Assembly (NCBI GenBank): GCA_946405805.1
Contig: CAMJIL010000015.1
Span: forward strand, 1-47,802
Direction: 5' to 3'
Origin: an uncultured Prevotellaceae bacterium
GTDB lineage: Bacteria > Bacteroidota > Bacteroidia > Bacteroidales > Bacteroidaceae
DNA: 47,802 nucleotides
Of this stretch, positions 7,499 to 17,755 are shown piece by piece. The position numbers and the translations under genes were made by a program. The stretch's first letter is position 1. Every line of letters starts with the position of its first letter. The notes beneath the pieces are model-generated. The model was not told where the DNA came from. It was given only the letters and a program-made list of their open reading frames with translations, and did not search any database.

Positions 7499-8982
7499 CT
7501 TCTGAGGTTACTCGTTGGAATGCCCAATTTTTCGCGATATTTTGCAACAGTTCTCCTTGCTATAGGATATCCCATCTTCTTCAGTTCTGCTGCCAGTCGT
7601 ATGTCGCTGAGTGGTTTGCCCTGTGGTTCGTTGTCTATCAGTTCCTTCAGGGCTTTCTTTATCTCCTTCGTCGATACTGTCTCGCCATCGCCTGTGTCGT
7701 AGCCTTCAGAGAAGAAGCTCTTCAGCTGAATGATGCCCCAAGGCATTTCGGCATATTTTGAGGCACAAACCCTCGAAACAGTTGACATATCCATGTTTGT
7801 TCTGTCTGCTATGTCTTTCAGCTTCATCGGGACGAGGTCGCTCTCATCGCCACTCAGTATGAATTTCCTTTGCAGCGAGATGATGGTCTTCATTGTTAAT
7901 GCCATTGTCTGCTGGCGTTGCTTCATGGCGTCGATATAAGCCTTTGCCTTCGATACCTTCTGCTGTGCATACAGCAAAGCCTCCTTGTCTGAGCGGGTCA
8001 TGCTATTGGGATTCTGTCTATATCCCTGTATCATGTTTTCAAAGTCCTGTGACACATGCAACTGGGGTATTCTGCCTTTTGGCATAGAGAAGTATATCTC
8101 GCCATCCTCGCCTACAGTGACGATGAAATCGGGAGTTACATGCTGGGTATTCCTTCCCATCGTCTCTCCGAGGGCAGCTCCTGGCCTTGGATTCAGCTTC
8201 CTTATCTCGCCAAACACCTTTTCGGCAGTGATGCTGTCCATCTGCATCAGCTCCTCTATCTTCTTCCAATGTTTTCGAGTGAATTCCTCATAATAGTCGT
8301 TGATGACCTGATACATCAACTTTGTCAGCGGAGTCGCTTTTTTCCTAAAAATCTGTATCAGTAGGCATTGTTGCAGGTTTTGTGCCCCTATGCCAGCAGG
8401 ATCAAAGCCCTGCAGTATTGTCAGCACTTTTTCTATCTCTTCAGGAGAAACATCGATGTATTCATGTATGGCAATCTCGTCGCTGAGGCTTGTGATGTCC
8501 TTTCTGAACAATCCGTCGCTGTCGAGGCTTCCTATGATATAATCCATTATGAGTTCCTGACGTTCTGTCAAGTCCTGTTCGCCCATCTGGCTGTGCAGGG
8601 TATCATAGAACGATTCGCTGTTTCCCCATACAGGAGTTTCATTGCCAGCCTTATCACTTGTGGCATAGCTTGCTGATGCAGTCGGCACATAGTCGTCATC
8701 ATATCTGTCGTCATCATAACGATCTATGGCAGCATCGATGTCCTCATTGCTGTTGCCTGTCTCTTCTCCTCCATCATATCTGTCGTCAGAATCGCTGTTT
8801 TCCTGTATGTCAGGCTCAAGGGCAGGATTCTCGTCTATCTCTGTTTTCACATACTCCTCATACTGCGTCAGGGGCATCTCCAACATACGCACAAACATTA
8901 CCTGTTGTGCGTTAAGTCGCTGCTGCTGCACCTGTGCCAGCTGCTGCTCCTGAATCTGAGTATTTACGAGTTTCTGTGCCAC
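7495..8982 (-). CDS. rpoN: RNA polymerase sigma-54 factor
   Basis: Alternative sigma factor for -24/-12 promoters, working with AAA+ activators. The 495-residue protein has the three expected parts: a Gln/Leu-rich region I ('LAQVQQQRLNAQQVMFVRMLEMPL'), an acidic region II full of Asp (about residues 55-105), and a core-binding and DNA-binding region III. Region III ends with the RpoN box ARRTVAKYREK near the C-terminus. First gene of the six-gene operon; a promoter lies ~30 nt before the ATG. No activator gene and no clear -24/-12 promoter was noticed in the window. Confidence 0.97.
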   Translation of the reverse strand: MAQKLVNTQIQEQQLAQVQQQRLNAQQVMFVRMLEMPLTQYEEYVKTEIDENPALEPDIQENSDSDDRYDGGEETGNSNEDIDAAIDRYDDDRYDDDYVPTASASYATSDKAGNETPVWGNSESFYDTLHSQMGEQDLTERQELIMDYIIGSLDSDGLFRKDITSLSDEIAIHEYIDVSPEEIEKVLTILQGFDPAGIGAQNLQQCLLIQIFRKKATPLTKLMYQVINDYYEEFTRKHWKKIEELMQMDSITAEKVFGEIRKLNPRPGAALGETMGRNTQHVTPDFIVTVGEDGEIYFSMPKGRIPQLHVSQDFENMIQGYRQNPNSMTRSDKEALLYAQQKVSKAKAYIDAMKQRQQTMALTMKTIISLQRKFILSGDESDLVPMKLKDIADRTNMDMSTVSRVCASKYAEMPWGIIQLKSFFSEGYDTGDGETVSTKEIKKALKELIDNEPQGKPLSDIRLAAELKKMGYPIARRTVAKYREKLGIPTSNLRR

Positions 8983-9012
8983 TTTTATCTATTTTATGTA
9001 GATTTTACGCTG

Positions 9013-9043
9013 CAAAGTTACGAATAAATGAGGACAGAACAAA
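9013..9043 (-). promoter_or_regulatory. Promoter of the rpoN operon
   Basis: Minus strand: -7 box TAACTTTG (9013-9020) followed by CA, and -33 box TTTG (9040-9043), 19 nt apart. Transcription would start near 9006, leaving a leader of about 24 nt. A second TAACTTTGCA lies further upstream (9094-9103) without an obvious -33 box. Confidence 0.7.
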
Positions 9044-9217
9044 ATAAATCCTTTTATTTTTTATGTCGAATGCAAGTAAGTTCGCAATTTTATTGCAAAG
9101 TTACGAAAAATTTGATTAAGTGAGAAGAAAAGTAATAAATTTCTTTTCTCGAACGTGAAAATTTTATTCAATAAATGAGGACAGAACAAAATAAATTCAT
9201 TTATTTTTTATGTCGAA
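9023..9217. repeat. 48-bp direct repeat pair in the rpoN-GH97 intergenic region
   Basis: Copies at 9023-9070 and 9170-9217 match at 46 of 48 positions. Copy 1 overlaps the rpoN promoter -33 box. The rest of the 424-bp divergent region is AT-rich with short reiterations of GGAAAATAAATTT between about 9236 and 9300; no further gene is visible. Confidence 0.85.
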
Positions 9218-9344
9218 AGCATCTAATTTTTATTTTCTCTTAGGAAAATTATTTTTCTCCGAAGGGAAAATAAATTTCTGTCGAGGGGAAAATAAATTTT
9301 TATATTTCATGAAATAACATGATTATTCGAAAAAATGCCTTTTA

Positions 9345-9376
9345 TTTGTATTTCTCATAACTTAATAGTATCTTTG
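9345..9376 (+). promoter_or_regulatory. Promoter of the GH97-GH95 genes
   Basis: -33 box TTTG at 9345-9348 and -7 box TATCTTTG at 9369-9376, followed by CA, with 20 nt spacing. Predicted start is near 9383, about 24 nt before the GH97 ATG. Confidence 0.75.
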
Positions 9377-9406
9377 CAGCACTAAACCAAAACGAAAACC
9401 AAAAGA

Positions 9407-11257
9407 ATGAACAAGAGATTTCTCATTATATGTTGCTTGCTGTGTGTGGCATTGTGGGCTGTTGCAGCACAGAAAATGACATCACCAAATGGACTTATTG
9501 CCATACAGCCAAAGGGTGATGGATATGTCATCTGCTATCAGAAGCAGCCTGTTGTTGAGATATCAGCCCTTGGTTATGAAGGTATGAAGCAGGAAAAGCT
9601 GCTGTTCACTCCTTCTGGCAAGGTAAACAGTGATTATATCATGCTTTCTGGCAAGAAGAAGCATTGCGTTAATGAGGCAGCAGAATATCGTGCAAACCTC
9701 GATAAAAGCGTCACTTTGGTGGTGAGACTGTATGATGATGGAGTAGCCTTCAGATACGAATGGCAGGGTGTTCCGCCTGTTTCGCAGACAAAGGAAATGA
9801 CGACATACAACATTCCTGAAGGCACCAAGAGATGGATGCAGCAATGGGCAGACTCCTATGAGGGATTGTTTCCTCTCACAACAACCTGCAAGGTGAAAGC
9901 TCTGCCTTCATACAGTGCTGTCACAAAGGATGCTGAGGGCAATAACCTCAGGTGGGGATATCCTGCTTTATTAGAGCCAAGCGATGGAATCTTTGCACTC
10001 ATCACAGAAGCAAATATCGAGAGGGGACAGAGTGCTTCATGCCTCTATAATGATGGGGAGAAGTTCAAGGTGGTACCTGACAAAACCTTTGACGAATCAA
10101 AGGCAAAACATTCTCCTTGGAGGGTGGTAATAGTGGGAAAGTTAGCTGACATAGTGGAGTCAACCCTTGTTACTGATGTCAGCGAACCTTGTCGATTGGA
10201 AGACACTTCTTGGATTCAGCCAGGAGTGGTTTCATGGATTTATTGGGCAAATAATCACGGTTCCAACGACTATAATATAATAAAGGAGTATGTCGATTTG
10301 GCTGTTTCTCTGCATCTGCCCTATGTGCTGATAGATGCCGAATGGGACACTATGAAAGACGGAAAAACCATAGAGGATGCTGTTGCCTATTCCCTTGAGA
10401 AGGGCATAAAGCCGATGATATGGTATAATTCGTCAGTAGGATGGGTTGATGGAGCTCCAACGCCAAAGTATCGTCTCAACAAGGCAGAAGACAGGGAAAA
10501 AGAGTTTGCCTGGTGTGAGAAGATTGGGGTAGCAGGAGTAAAGATAGACTTCTTCTCTGGCGACAACCAGACGAATATGGACTATTGTCTCGATTTGCTC
10601 GAGAGTGCTGCAAAGCATCATCTGCTGGTGAACTTTCATGGTGCCACAATCCCAAGAGGATGGCAGAGAACATACCCCAACCTGCTTTCGACAGAAGGAG
10701 TCTATGGAGCAGAATGGTATAACAATGTTGGCACCTTCACCAAGCAGGCTGCCAGCCATAATGCCACCCTTCCTTTCACTCGCAATGTAGTAGGACCAAT
10801 GGATTATACCCCTTGTGCTTTCAGCAATTCCCAGCATCCACATATCACTACCAATGCCCACGAACTGGCGCTGACAGTACTCTTCGAGAGTGGCTTGCAG
10901 CATTTGGCAGACAGGCCAAGCAGTTTTTTGGCACAGCCAGAAGAGGTGAAGGATTTTCTTGGAAATCTGCCAGCAACATGGGATGAGACAAGACTCTTGG
11001 GAGGATATCCTGGCAAGAGTGTTGTGATAGCTCGCAGAAACGGAAACACTTGGTATGTGGCAGGAATAAATGGCAGCGATGAACCAATAACGCTAAATTT
11101 AGCGATTCCATCGGAATTGTCGAAGGCTACTTCTATAACAGTCTTTGCTGACAAAGAAGACCAGAAATGGGACATCTCTACACTAAAGGAACTCCCTAAG
11201 ACAGTAAAACTGCTGCCAAGAGGAGGGGTTATTCTAAAGTTAAGAATTAAGAGTTAA
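9407..11257 (+). CDS. Secreted glycoside hydrolase family 97 (probable alpha-galactosidase type)
   Basis: A 616-residue exported enzyme with signal peptide (about residues 1-21). It has the GH97 layout: N-terminal beta-sandwich (about 25-260), a catalytic TIM barrel starting around 'WIYWANNHGSNDYNIIKEYVD', and a C-terminal beta domain. 'GVKIDFFSGDNQ' places an aspartate near residue 381 where the retaining GH97 subgroup has its nucleophile; the inverting SusB-type alpha-glucosidases use glutamates instead. This points to a retaining alpha-galactosidase, by inference. Thirty bp upstream of a GH95 fucosidase and presumably co-transcribed. No SusC/SusD pair lies in the window. Confidence 0.9.
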   Translation: MNKRFLIICCLLCVALWAVAAQKMTSPNGLIAIQPKGDGYVICYQKQPVVEISALGYEGMKQEKLLFTPSGKVNSDYIMLSGKKKHCVNEAAEYRANLDKSVTLVVRLYDDGVAFRYEWQGVPPVSQTKEMTTYNIPEGTKRWMQQWADSYEGLFPLTTTCKVKALPSYSAVTKDAEGNNLRWGYPALLEPSDGIFALITEANIERGQSASCLYNDGEKFKVVPDKTFDESKAKHSPWRVVIVGKLADIVESTLVTDVSEPCRLEDTSWIQPGVVSWIYWANNHGSNDYNIIKEYVDLAVSLHLPYVLIDAEWDTMKDGKTIEDAVAYSLEKGIKPMIWYNSSVGWVDGAPTPKYRLNKAEDREKEFAWCEKIGVAGVKIDFFSGDNQTNMDYCLDLLESAAKHHLLVNFHGATIPRGWQRTYPNLLSTEGVYGAEWYNNVGTFTKQAASHNATLPFTRNVVGPMDYTPCAFSNSQHPHITTNAHELALTVLFESGLQHLADRPSSFLAQPEEVKDFLGNLPATWDETRLLGGYPGKSVVIARRNGNTWYVAGINGSDEPITLNLAIPSELSKATSITVFADKEDQKWDISTLKELPKTVKLLPRGGVILKLRIKS

Positions 11258-11279
11258 GAATTAAGAGTTAAGAATTAGA
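11239..11279. repeat. 14-bp tandem repeat at the GH97-GH95 junction
   Basis: About 2.9 units of GTTAAGAATTAAGA at 11239-11252, 11253-11266 and 11267-11279 (the last one base short). The GH97 stop codon falls in unit 2, so copy-number change would alter the GH97 C-terminus and the intergenic spacing. Confidence 0.85.
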
Positions 11280-11287
11280 TAATAAAG

Positions 11288-13798
11288 ATGAAAAAGAAGT
11301 TTCTTTTAAGTATTGTGTTGGTTAGTATGGCTTTTGTGGCTCAGGCACAGGAGCATCAGTTGTGGTATTCTCGTCCTGCGAGTCATTGGCTGGAGGCGCT
11401 TCCTGTCGGAAATAGCTTGTTGGGAGCTATGGTGTATGGTGGAACCAATGATGAGGAGATACAGTTGAATGAGGAGACATACTGGAGTGGACAACCTCAT
11501 AGCAATAACAGCAACGAATCGCTGGCACATCTGCCAGAAGTGAGAAAACTGATTTTCGAAGGCAAGGAAGGTGAGGCAGCAAAGCTGTTGGACAAATACT
11601 TTGTAAAAGGACCTCATGGAATGCGTTTCCTGCCTTTGGGAAGCCTAAAGCTGCATTTCGGACATAATAATGTGACAGATTACAAGAGAACCCTTAATAT
11701 TGCAAATGCCACAGCGACAACAAGTTACGTCAGCAATGGTGTGAAATATGAAAGAACCGTCTTTGCTTCACAGACAGACAGTGTCATCATTATCCACCTG
11801 AAGGCAAACAAGAAGGATGCCATCAGTTTCACTATGTCGTTTAACAGTCAGATGCCTTTTACCTCAAAGACCCAGCATGCCTGTCAATGTGCCTTGACTG
11901 ATGGCTCAGGAAACTGTGGAGGACGACTCTTTGCAACAGTTCAGGGCGTAGAGCAGGAAGGCATAAAGGCTGGTTTGACAGCACAATGTCACGCAAGCGT
12001 TAGGGTAGAGGGCAAGAATGCTGGCATCTCCTATCCTGACAATAGCATAGAGGTGAAGAATGCTACAGAAGTGACAATATACTTCTCTGCAGCTACGAAT
12101 TTCGTTAATTATCACGATATCAGCGGCAATGCTGAGGCAAAGAACAAAGCTCGCCTGAATCTGGCAGAGCAGAAACGTTTCCCAGAACTCCTGAAGCAAC
12201 ATATCGCAAAGTATCAGGAGCAGTATAACAGAGTTTCTTTGGCTTTGAATGCCCAAAGCCCTCTGAAGAACCTTCCTACTGACGAACGTCTTGCAAAATT
12301 CGATGGCTCGGACCTCGATATGGTGTCTCTTATGATGCAGTATGGCAGATATCTCCTCATTTCTTCCTCACAGCCAGGCGGACAGCCAGCAAACCTGCAG
12401 GGAGTGTGGAATGACAAGAAGAATGCCCCTTGGGATTCGAAATATACCATTAATATCAATGCTGAGATGAACTACTGGCCAGCATTGGTGGGCAATCTCG
12501 CAGAGACACAGCAGCCTTTCTTCTCTATGGTGAAAGACCTCAGCCATACAGGCGCAGAGACAGCAAAGACAATGTATGGCTGTGGAGGATGGATGGCACA
12601 TCATAATACAGACATATGGAGAATAGCAGGTCCTGTGGATGGTACTCCTTGGGGAATGTTCCCAACAGGTGGTGCCTGGCTGACAACACACATTTGGCAA
12701 CACTATCTCTTTACTGGCGACAAAGAATTTTTGAGGGAATACTATCCTGTATTGAAGGGAGCAGCAGACTTCCTTGTTGACTATATGCAGGAATATCCTA
12801 AGAATGGCGAGGTGAAGCAGGCTGCTGGCTGGGTGATGACAGTTCCGACAGTATCCCCAGAACATGGGCCTGTTGGCAAGGGCACCAATGTTACTGCTGG
12901 CTCTACAATGGATAACCAGATAGCCTTCGATGTGCTCAGCCAGACTTTGGCAGCAGCAAAGGTGTTGGGTATTTCTGAAGGACTCTCGAAAATATCAGAA
13001 TCCCTCAAGAAGCTGCCACCAATGCAGGTAGGAAAATATGGACAGCTGCAGGAATGGATTATTGATGCAGACGACCCAAAGGATGATCATCGCCATATAT
13101 CACAACTCTATGGCTTGTATCCTTCAAACCAGATTTCTCCATATTCTCATCCAGAGCTGTTTGCTGCAGCCCTGAACACTTTGAAGCAGCGTGGCGATAT
13201 GGCAACAGGATGGAGTCTTGGATGGAAGACAAACTTCTGGGCAAGGATGCTGGATGGAAATCATGCTTTCCAGATAATAAAGAATATGCTTCACATACTG
13301 CCTTCTGACGCAGAGACAAAGAAATATCCTGAAGGCAGGACATATCCTAACCTCTTCGATGCCCATCCACCATTCCAGATAGATGGCAACTTTGGTGTTT
13401 CAGCAGGCATCTGTGAGATGTTGCTGCAGAGTCATGATGGAGCCCTGCATCTGCTGCCAGCACTTCCTGACAGTTGGCAAGAGGGAAAGGTAAGCGGATT
13501 GCGTGGAAGAGGCGGTTTCATCGTCGAAGAACAATGGAAAAATGGTAAACTGAGCACTGCAACAGTACAATCTACCATAGGCGGAGTGTTGAGGCTGCGC
13601 TCTTATGTACCACTGAAGGGAAAGGAATTGAAGGAGGCAAAAGGCACTTGTCCTAATGTCCTGATGGCTCCGGCTGAGATACGTAAACCATTGACTGCTA
13701 CCCAGATATCCCAAGCAGAGACACCAAATCTGAAGAGGGTTTACGAGTACGATATCACCACAGAAGCAGGAAAAACCTACAAATTCTCAGCTCAGTAA
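11288..13798 (+). CDS. Secreted alpha-L-fucosidase, GH95
   Basis: An 836-residue exported enzyme (signal peptide about 1-20, 'AFVAQAQ'). It opens with the GH95 signature '[28 protein letters not shown]', followed by '[10 protein letters not shown]'. The (alpha/alpha)6 barrel has [11 protein letters not shown] (near residue 390, the Asn pair that activates water in characterised GH95 enzymes), SPEHG (near 523, likely acid) and FQIDGNFG (near 697, conserved Asp). Family members release alpha-1,2-linked fucose, and some act on L-galactose. Paired with GH97, plausible substrates are fucosylated, alpha-galactosylated glycans such as blood-group-B-like or plant structures; the exact substrate is not readable from sequence. 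Confidence 0.93.
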   Translation: MKKKFLLSIVLVSMAFVAQAQEHQLWYSRPASHWLEALPVGNSLLGAMVYGGTNDEEIQLNEETYWSGQPHSNNSNESLAHLPEVRKLIFEGKEGEAAKLLDKYFVKGPHGMRFLPLGSLKLHFGHNNVTDYKRTLNIANATATTSYVSNGVKYERTVFASQTDSVIIIHLKANKKDAISFTMSFNSQMPFTSKTQHACQCALTDGSGNCGGRLFATVQGVEQEGIKAGLTAQCHASVRVEGKNAGISYPDNSIEVKNATEVTIYFSAATNFVNYHDISGNAEAKNKARLNLAEQKRFPELLKQHIAKYQEQYNRVSLALNAQSPLKNLPTDERLAKFDGSDLDMVSLMMQYGRYLLISSSQPGGQPANLQGVWNDKKNAPWDSKYTININAEMNYWPALVGNLAETQQPFFSMVKDLSHTGAETAKTMYGCGGWMAHHNTDIWRIAGPVDGTPWGMFPTGGAWLTTHIWQHYLFTGDKEFLREYYPVLKGAADFLVDYMQEYPKNGEVKQAAGWVMTVPTVSPEHGPVGKGTNVTAGSTMDNQIAFDVLSQTLAAAKVLGISEGLSKISESLKKLPPMQVGKYGQLQEWIIDADDPKDDHRHISQLYGLYPSNQISPYSHPELFAAALNTLKQRGDMATGWSLGWKTNFWARMLDGNHAFQIIKNMLHILPSDAETKKYPEGRTYPNLFDAHPPFQIDGNFGVSAGICEMLLQSHDGALHLLPALPDSWQEGKVSGLRGRGGFIVEEQWKNGKLSTATVQSTIGGVLRLRSYVPLKGKELKEAKGTCPNVLMAPAEIRKPLTATQISQAETPNLKRVYEYDITTEAGKTYKFSAQ

Positions 13799-13833
13799 GA
13801 TACGTGAAAAAAACATAAAAAATGGGGTTATAA

Positions 13834-13865
13834 TTTGCATACCTCATATAAAATGAGTAAATTTG
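13834..13865 (+). promoter_or_regulatory. Promoter of pnp
   Basis: -33 TTTG (13834-13837) and -7 TAAATTTG (13858-13865) with exactly 20 nt between. Predicted start near 13872 gives a ~60-nt leader before the pnp ATG at 13935, room for PNPase autoregulation, though no clear stem-loop was identified. Confidence 0.7.
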
Positions 13866-13934
13866 CGCAATTTTAATGTATTTTATGGGGAAAACCCATA
13901 TTTGATGTTTCAGTAAAAACAATAAAGAAAACAG

Positions 13935-16196
13935 ATGAATGTAATTACAAAGACGGTCTCTCTGCCTGATGGTCGTACCATCACCATTGAGACAGGAAAA
14001 TTGGCGAAGCAGGCTGATGGCAGCTGTACCCTGAGAATGGGAAATACTGTGCTTCTCGCCACTGTCTGTGCAGCAAAGGACGCAGTGCCTGGCACAGATT
14101 TCATGCCACTGCAGGTAGAATATCGTGAGCAGTATGCTGCTGCCGGACGTTTCCCTGGTGGTTTCACAAAACGTGAGGGAAAGGCTAATGACGATGAGAT
14201 TCTCACATGTCGTCTCGTGGATCGCGCCCTGCGCCCACTGTTCCCAAGCGATTATCATGCAGAAGTGTACGTAAACGTTATCTTGTTCAGTGCCGATGGA
14301 GTAGATCAGCCTGATGCTCTCGCTGGTTTCGCTGCTTCTTGTGCTCTGGCTTGTTCAGATATTCCCTTCGAGTGTCCTATCTCTGAGGTACGAGTAGCTC
14401 GCATTGGTGGTGAATTTGTCATCAATCCTACAAAGGCTCAGATGGCTAATGCTGACATGGACCTGATGGTGGGTGCTACAAAGGACAACATCATGATGGT
14501 TGAGGGTGAGATGAACGAAGTACAGGAGGTTGACCTTCTGAATGCCCTCAAGGCTGCTCATGCTGCTATCAAGCCAATGTGTGTTATGCAGGAGGAGCTG
14601 ATGAAGGAACTCGGCACAGACGTTAAGCGTGAGTACTGCCACGAAGTAAATGACGACGAGCTGAAGGAGCAGGTTAAGACAGAGTGCTACCAGAAGGCTT
14701 ACGACGTTGTGAAGCAGGCTCTTGAGAAGCAGGAGCGTGCTGATGCTTTCGAGAAAATCAAGGAAGACTTCAAGGAGGCTTATGCTGCTGCTCACACAGA
14801 CCTCACAGAGGACGAGCTGGAGGAGAAGAAGGCACTTGTTGACAAGTACTATCATGATGTAGAACGCGATGCTATGCGTCGCTGCATCCTTGATGAGGGT
14901 GTACGTCTTGATGGACGTAAGACAACTGATATCCGCCCAATATGGTGTGAGGTATCTCCATTGCCAATGCCTCATGGAAGCGCTATCTTCACTCGTGGTG
15001 AAACACAGTCTCTGTCAACTGTAACACTTGGCACAAAGCTTGACGAGAAACTCGTTGACGATGTTCTGGAGCGTTCTTATCAGAAGTTCCTGTTGCACTA
15101 TAACTTCCCTCCATTCTGTACTGGCGAAGCAAAGGCACAGAGAGGCGTAGGACGTCGTGAGATTGGTCACGGCCACCTTGCATGGAGAGGTCTGAAGGGT
15201 CAGATTCCTGCTGACTATCCTTACACAGTGCGTGTAGTGAGCCAGATATTGGAGTCTAACGGTTCTTCTTCTATGGCAACTGTTTGTGCTGGTACACTTG
15301 CCCTGATGGATGCCGGTGTTCCAATGAAGAAGCCTGTTTCTGGTATCGCAATGGGTCTTATCAAGAACTCAGGAGAGGATAAGTATGCAGTACTGTCTGA
15401 TATCCTTGGTGATGAGGATCACCTTGGTGATATGGACTTTAAGACTACTGGTACAAAGGATGGTCTTACTGCAACACAGATGGATATCAAGTGTGACGGC
15501 CTGTCATACGAAATATTGGAGAAGGCTCTGGCACAGGCTAAGGCTGGTCGTGAGCACATCCTCGGATGTATCACAGATACTATCGCTGAGCCAAGAGCAG
15601 AGCTGAAGCCACAGGTACCTCGTATCGAGCAGATAGAGATTCCTAAGGAGTTCATTGGTGCTGTGATTGGCCCTGGTGGTAAGATAATCCAGCAGATGCA
15701 GGAAGATACTGGTGCTACTATCACTATCGACGAAGAAGATGGTGTAGGAAAGGTACAGGTAAGTGCTCCTAACAAGGATGCCATCAATGCTGCTCTTGCA
15801 AAGATTAAGGCTATCGTAGCAGTACCAGAAGTTGGTGAGGTATATGAAGGAACAGTACGTTCTGTAATGCCTTACGGATGCTTCGTAGAGATTCTGCCAG
15901 GAAATGATGGCTTGCTCCACATCTCAGAAATCGACTGGAAGCGCCTTGAGACAGTAGAAGAAGCTGGCATTAAGGAGGGCGACAAGATAACAGTCAAGCT
16001 GATGGAGATTGACTCAAAGACTGGTAAGTACAAGCTCTCAAGAAAGGTGCTTCTGCCAAAGCCAGAAGGTTATGTAGAGCCACAGCGCAGACCTGCACGT
16101 CCTGAAAGAGGCGAAAGAAGAGACAGAAAGTCTCGTCCAACACGCTTCAACGAAGGACATCAGACAGCAGAAGAGGCTCCAAAGACAGAAGAATAA
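13935..16196 (+). CDS. pnp: Polynucleotide phosphorylase
   Basis: 3'-5' phosphorolytic exoribonuclease (and polymerase) of RNA turnover. Its 753 residues contain two RNase PH-like domains (about 1-230 and 320-550) joined by a helical linker. A KH domain follows with GxxG loop 'GPGG' near residue 576, then an S1 domain (about 633-705, '[20 protein letters not shown]'). The C-terminal tail is basic, Arg/Pro/Glu-rich and probably disordered. Codon use is strongly biased, as expected for high expression. It precedes the flippase by 32 bp. Confidence 0.98.
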   Translation: MNVITKTVSLPDGRTITIETGKLAKQADGSCTLRMGNTVLLATVCAAKDAVPGTDFMPLQVEYREQYAAAGRFPGGFTKREGKANDDEILTCRLVDRALRPLFPSDYHAEVYVNVILFSADGVDQPDALAGFAASCALACSDIPFECPISEVRVARIGGEFVINPTKAQMANADMDLMVGATKDNIMMVEGEMNEVQEVDLLNALKAAHAAIKPMCVMQEELMKELGTDVKREYCHEVNDDELKEQVKTECYQKAYDVVKQALEKQERADAFEKIKEDFKEAYAAAHTDLTEDELEEKKALVDKYYHDVERDAMRRCILDEGVRLDGRKTTDIRPIWCEVSPLPMPHGSAIFTRGETQSLSTVTLGTKLDEKLVDDVLERSYQKFLLHYNFPPFCTGEAKAQRGVGRREIGHGHLAWRGLKGQIPADYPYTVRVVSQILESNGSSSMATVCAGTLALMDAGVPMKKPVSGIAMGLIKNSGEDKYAVLSDILGDEDHLGDMDFKTTGTKDGLTATQMDIKCDGLSYEILEKALAQAKAGREHILGCITDTIAEPRAELKPQVPRIEQIEIPKEFIGAVIGPGGKIIQQMQEDTGATITIDEEDGVGKVQVSAPNKDAINAALAKIKAIVAVPEVGEVYEGTVRSVMPYGCFVEILPGNDGLLHISEIDWKRLETVEEAGIKEGDKITVKLMEIDSKTGKYKLSRKVLLPKPEGYVEPQRRPARPERGERRDRKSRPTRFNEGHQTAEEAPKTEE

Positions 16197-16228
16197 ATAA
16201 AATTGATTCCTAGAAAATTGAAGTGTTT

Positions 16229-17755
16229 ATGGCTTCAATGAAAAGTCTTGCTAAGGATACCGCTATATACGGACTTAGCAGCATAGTCGGAAGATTCCTA
16301 AACTACCTACTCGTACCGCTTTACACTCACGTGTTGGCGGTACAGAGTGGGGGTTATGGTATAGTGACCAACCTATATGCCTACGTGGCATTGATATTGG
16401 TGATACTGACCTTCGGAATGGAGACCACATTCTTCCGATTTTCTAACAAAGATGATGAAAACCCTCATACGGTATTTTCAACATCTTTCGTAATGGTCTC
16501 AACACTATCAGTGATTTTCTTTGCTTTCGTATTTCTATTCATCGAAGGAATCGCTGATTTTATGGGTTATGTAGGGAGTGAGAACTATATTTTGATGATG
16601 ACCTGCGTAGTGTGTTTGGATGCTATTCAGGCGATACCTTTTTCCTACCTAAGATATAAAAAGAATGCTATAAAGTTTGCTTCGCTGAAGCTGCTTTTCA
16701 TTATAATGAACATCTCTCTGAACCTGATATATTTCGTAGTATTGGGAAAGACAGATGTTTTCTATGTGTTCTCCCTGAACTTGGTTTGTACAGGAATTAT
16801 CACATTCTTCTTCATCCCGGAGTTCTTGCGCGAACACTTTGCTTCAAGGCGCTATGCCATAGAACATGATGAACAACTGAAGATAGTTGACTTTGCTCTG
16901 ATGAAGCGTATGTTCAGTTATTCATGGCCAATACTTGTGCTGGGAATAGCAGGAATTCTGAACCAGACGATAGACAAGATGATTTTCCCATTCATTTATT
17001 CTCAGAGTCATCCTGTTCAGGTCGATGAAATGGGAGAAATAGCATCACCAGCAGCTGTACAACTGGGAATATATGGAGCTTGTGCAAAGATAGCTATGAT
17101 TATGGCAATGATAACACAGGCATTCAGATATGCTTACGAACCAATTGTTTTTGCAAAGTCAAAGGATGCTGACAAAAAGGATTACTATGCTACCGCAATG
17201 AAGTTTTTCCTTATCTTCACACTCTTTGCCTTTCTGTGTGTAGTGGGCTATATGCCGATACTGCAGCATATAATCGGAGCAGAATATCGTGAAGGTCTTC
17301 GTGTGGTGCCTATCGTAATGGTAGCAGAGATAATGATGGGAGTTTATTTCAACCTTTCTTTCTGGTACAAGCTGATAGACAAGACAATATGGGGTGCATG
17401 GTTCTCAATGGCTGGCTGTATAATGCTGATAGCTGTGAATGTAATATTTATTCCGGAATATGGCTATATGGCCTGTGCATGGGGTGGTGTAGCAGGATAT
17501 GGAACAGCAATGGTGCTGTCTTATTTCGTGGGACAGAAGAAGTATCCGATAGAATATGACCTCAAGGGTATAGGCAGGTATGTAGCATTGACATTTGTAT
17601 TCTTCTGCATAATGAACTATACTGATTGGCCTAATACTGCTATTCAGCTATTCGTAAATACTTGGCTCATACTAATCTATTTGTATGTAGTAGTGAAAAA
17701 AGATATGCCCCATGATACGATTTCTCATCTCCTTTCTATGCTTCATCTGCGTTAG
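16229..17755 (+). CDS. Oligosaccharide flippase (Wzx/MATE-like)
   Basis: Polytopic membrane protein of about 508 residues with 12-14 predicted helices, beginning 'SLAKDTAIYGLSSIVGRFLNYLLVPLYTHVL'. This is the usual start of polysaccharide-export flippases of the MOP superfamily, which move lipid-linked glycans across the inner membrane. ATG 16229 is preferred over the GTG at 16223; ATG 16238 is another candidate. It follows pnp by 32 bp and overlaps the heparinase-like gene by 44 bp. No glycosyltransferase genes are adjacent, so the glycan is unknown. Confidence 0.9.
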   Translation: MASMKSLAKDTAIYGLSSIVGRFLNYLLVPLYTHVLAVQSGGYGIVTNLYAYVALILVILTFGMETTFFRFSNKDDENPHTVFSTSFVMVSTLSVIFFAFVFLFIEGIADFMGYVGSENYILMMTCVVCLDAIQAIPFSYLRYKKNAIKFASLKLLFIIMNISLNLIYFVVLGKTDVFYVFSLNLVCTGIITFFFIPEFLREHFASRRYAIEHDEQLKIVDFALMKRMFSYSWPILVLGIAGILNQTIDKMIFPFIYSQSHPVQVDEMGEIASPAAVQLGIYGACAKIAMIMAMITQAFRYAYEPIVFAKSKDADKKDYYATAMKFFLIFTLFAFLCVVGYMPILQHIIGAEYREGLRVVPIVMVAEIMMGVYFNLSFWYKLIDKTIWGAWFSMAGCIMLIAVNVIFIPEYGYMACAWGGVAGYGTAMVLSYFVGQKKYPIEYDLKGIGRYVALTFVFFCIMNYTDWPNTAIQLFVNTWLILIYLYVVVKKDMPHDTISHLLSMLHLR

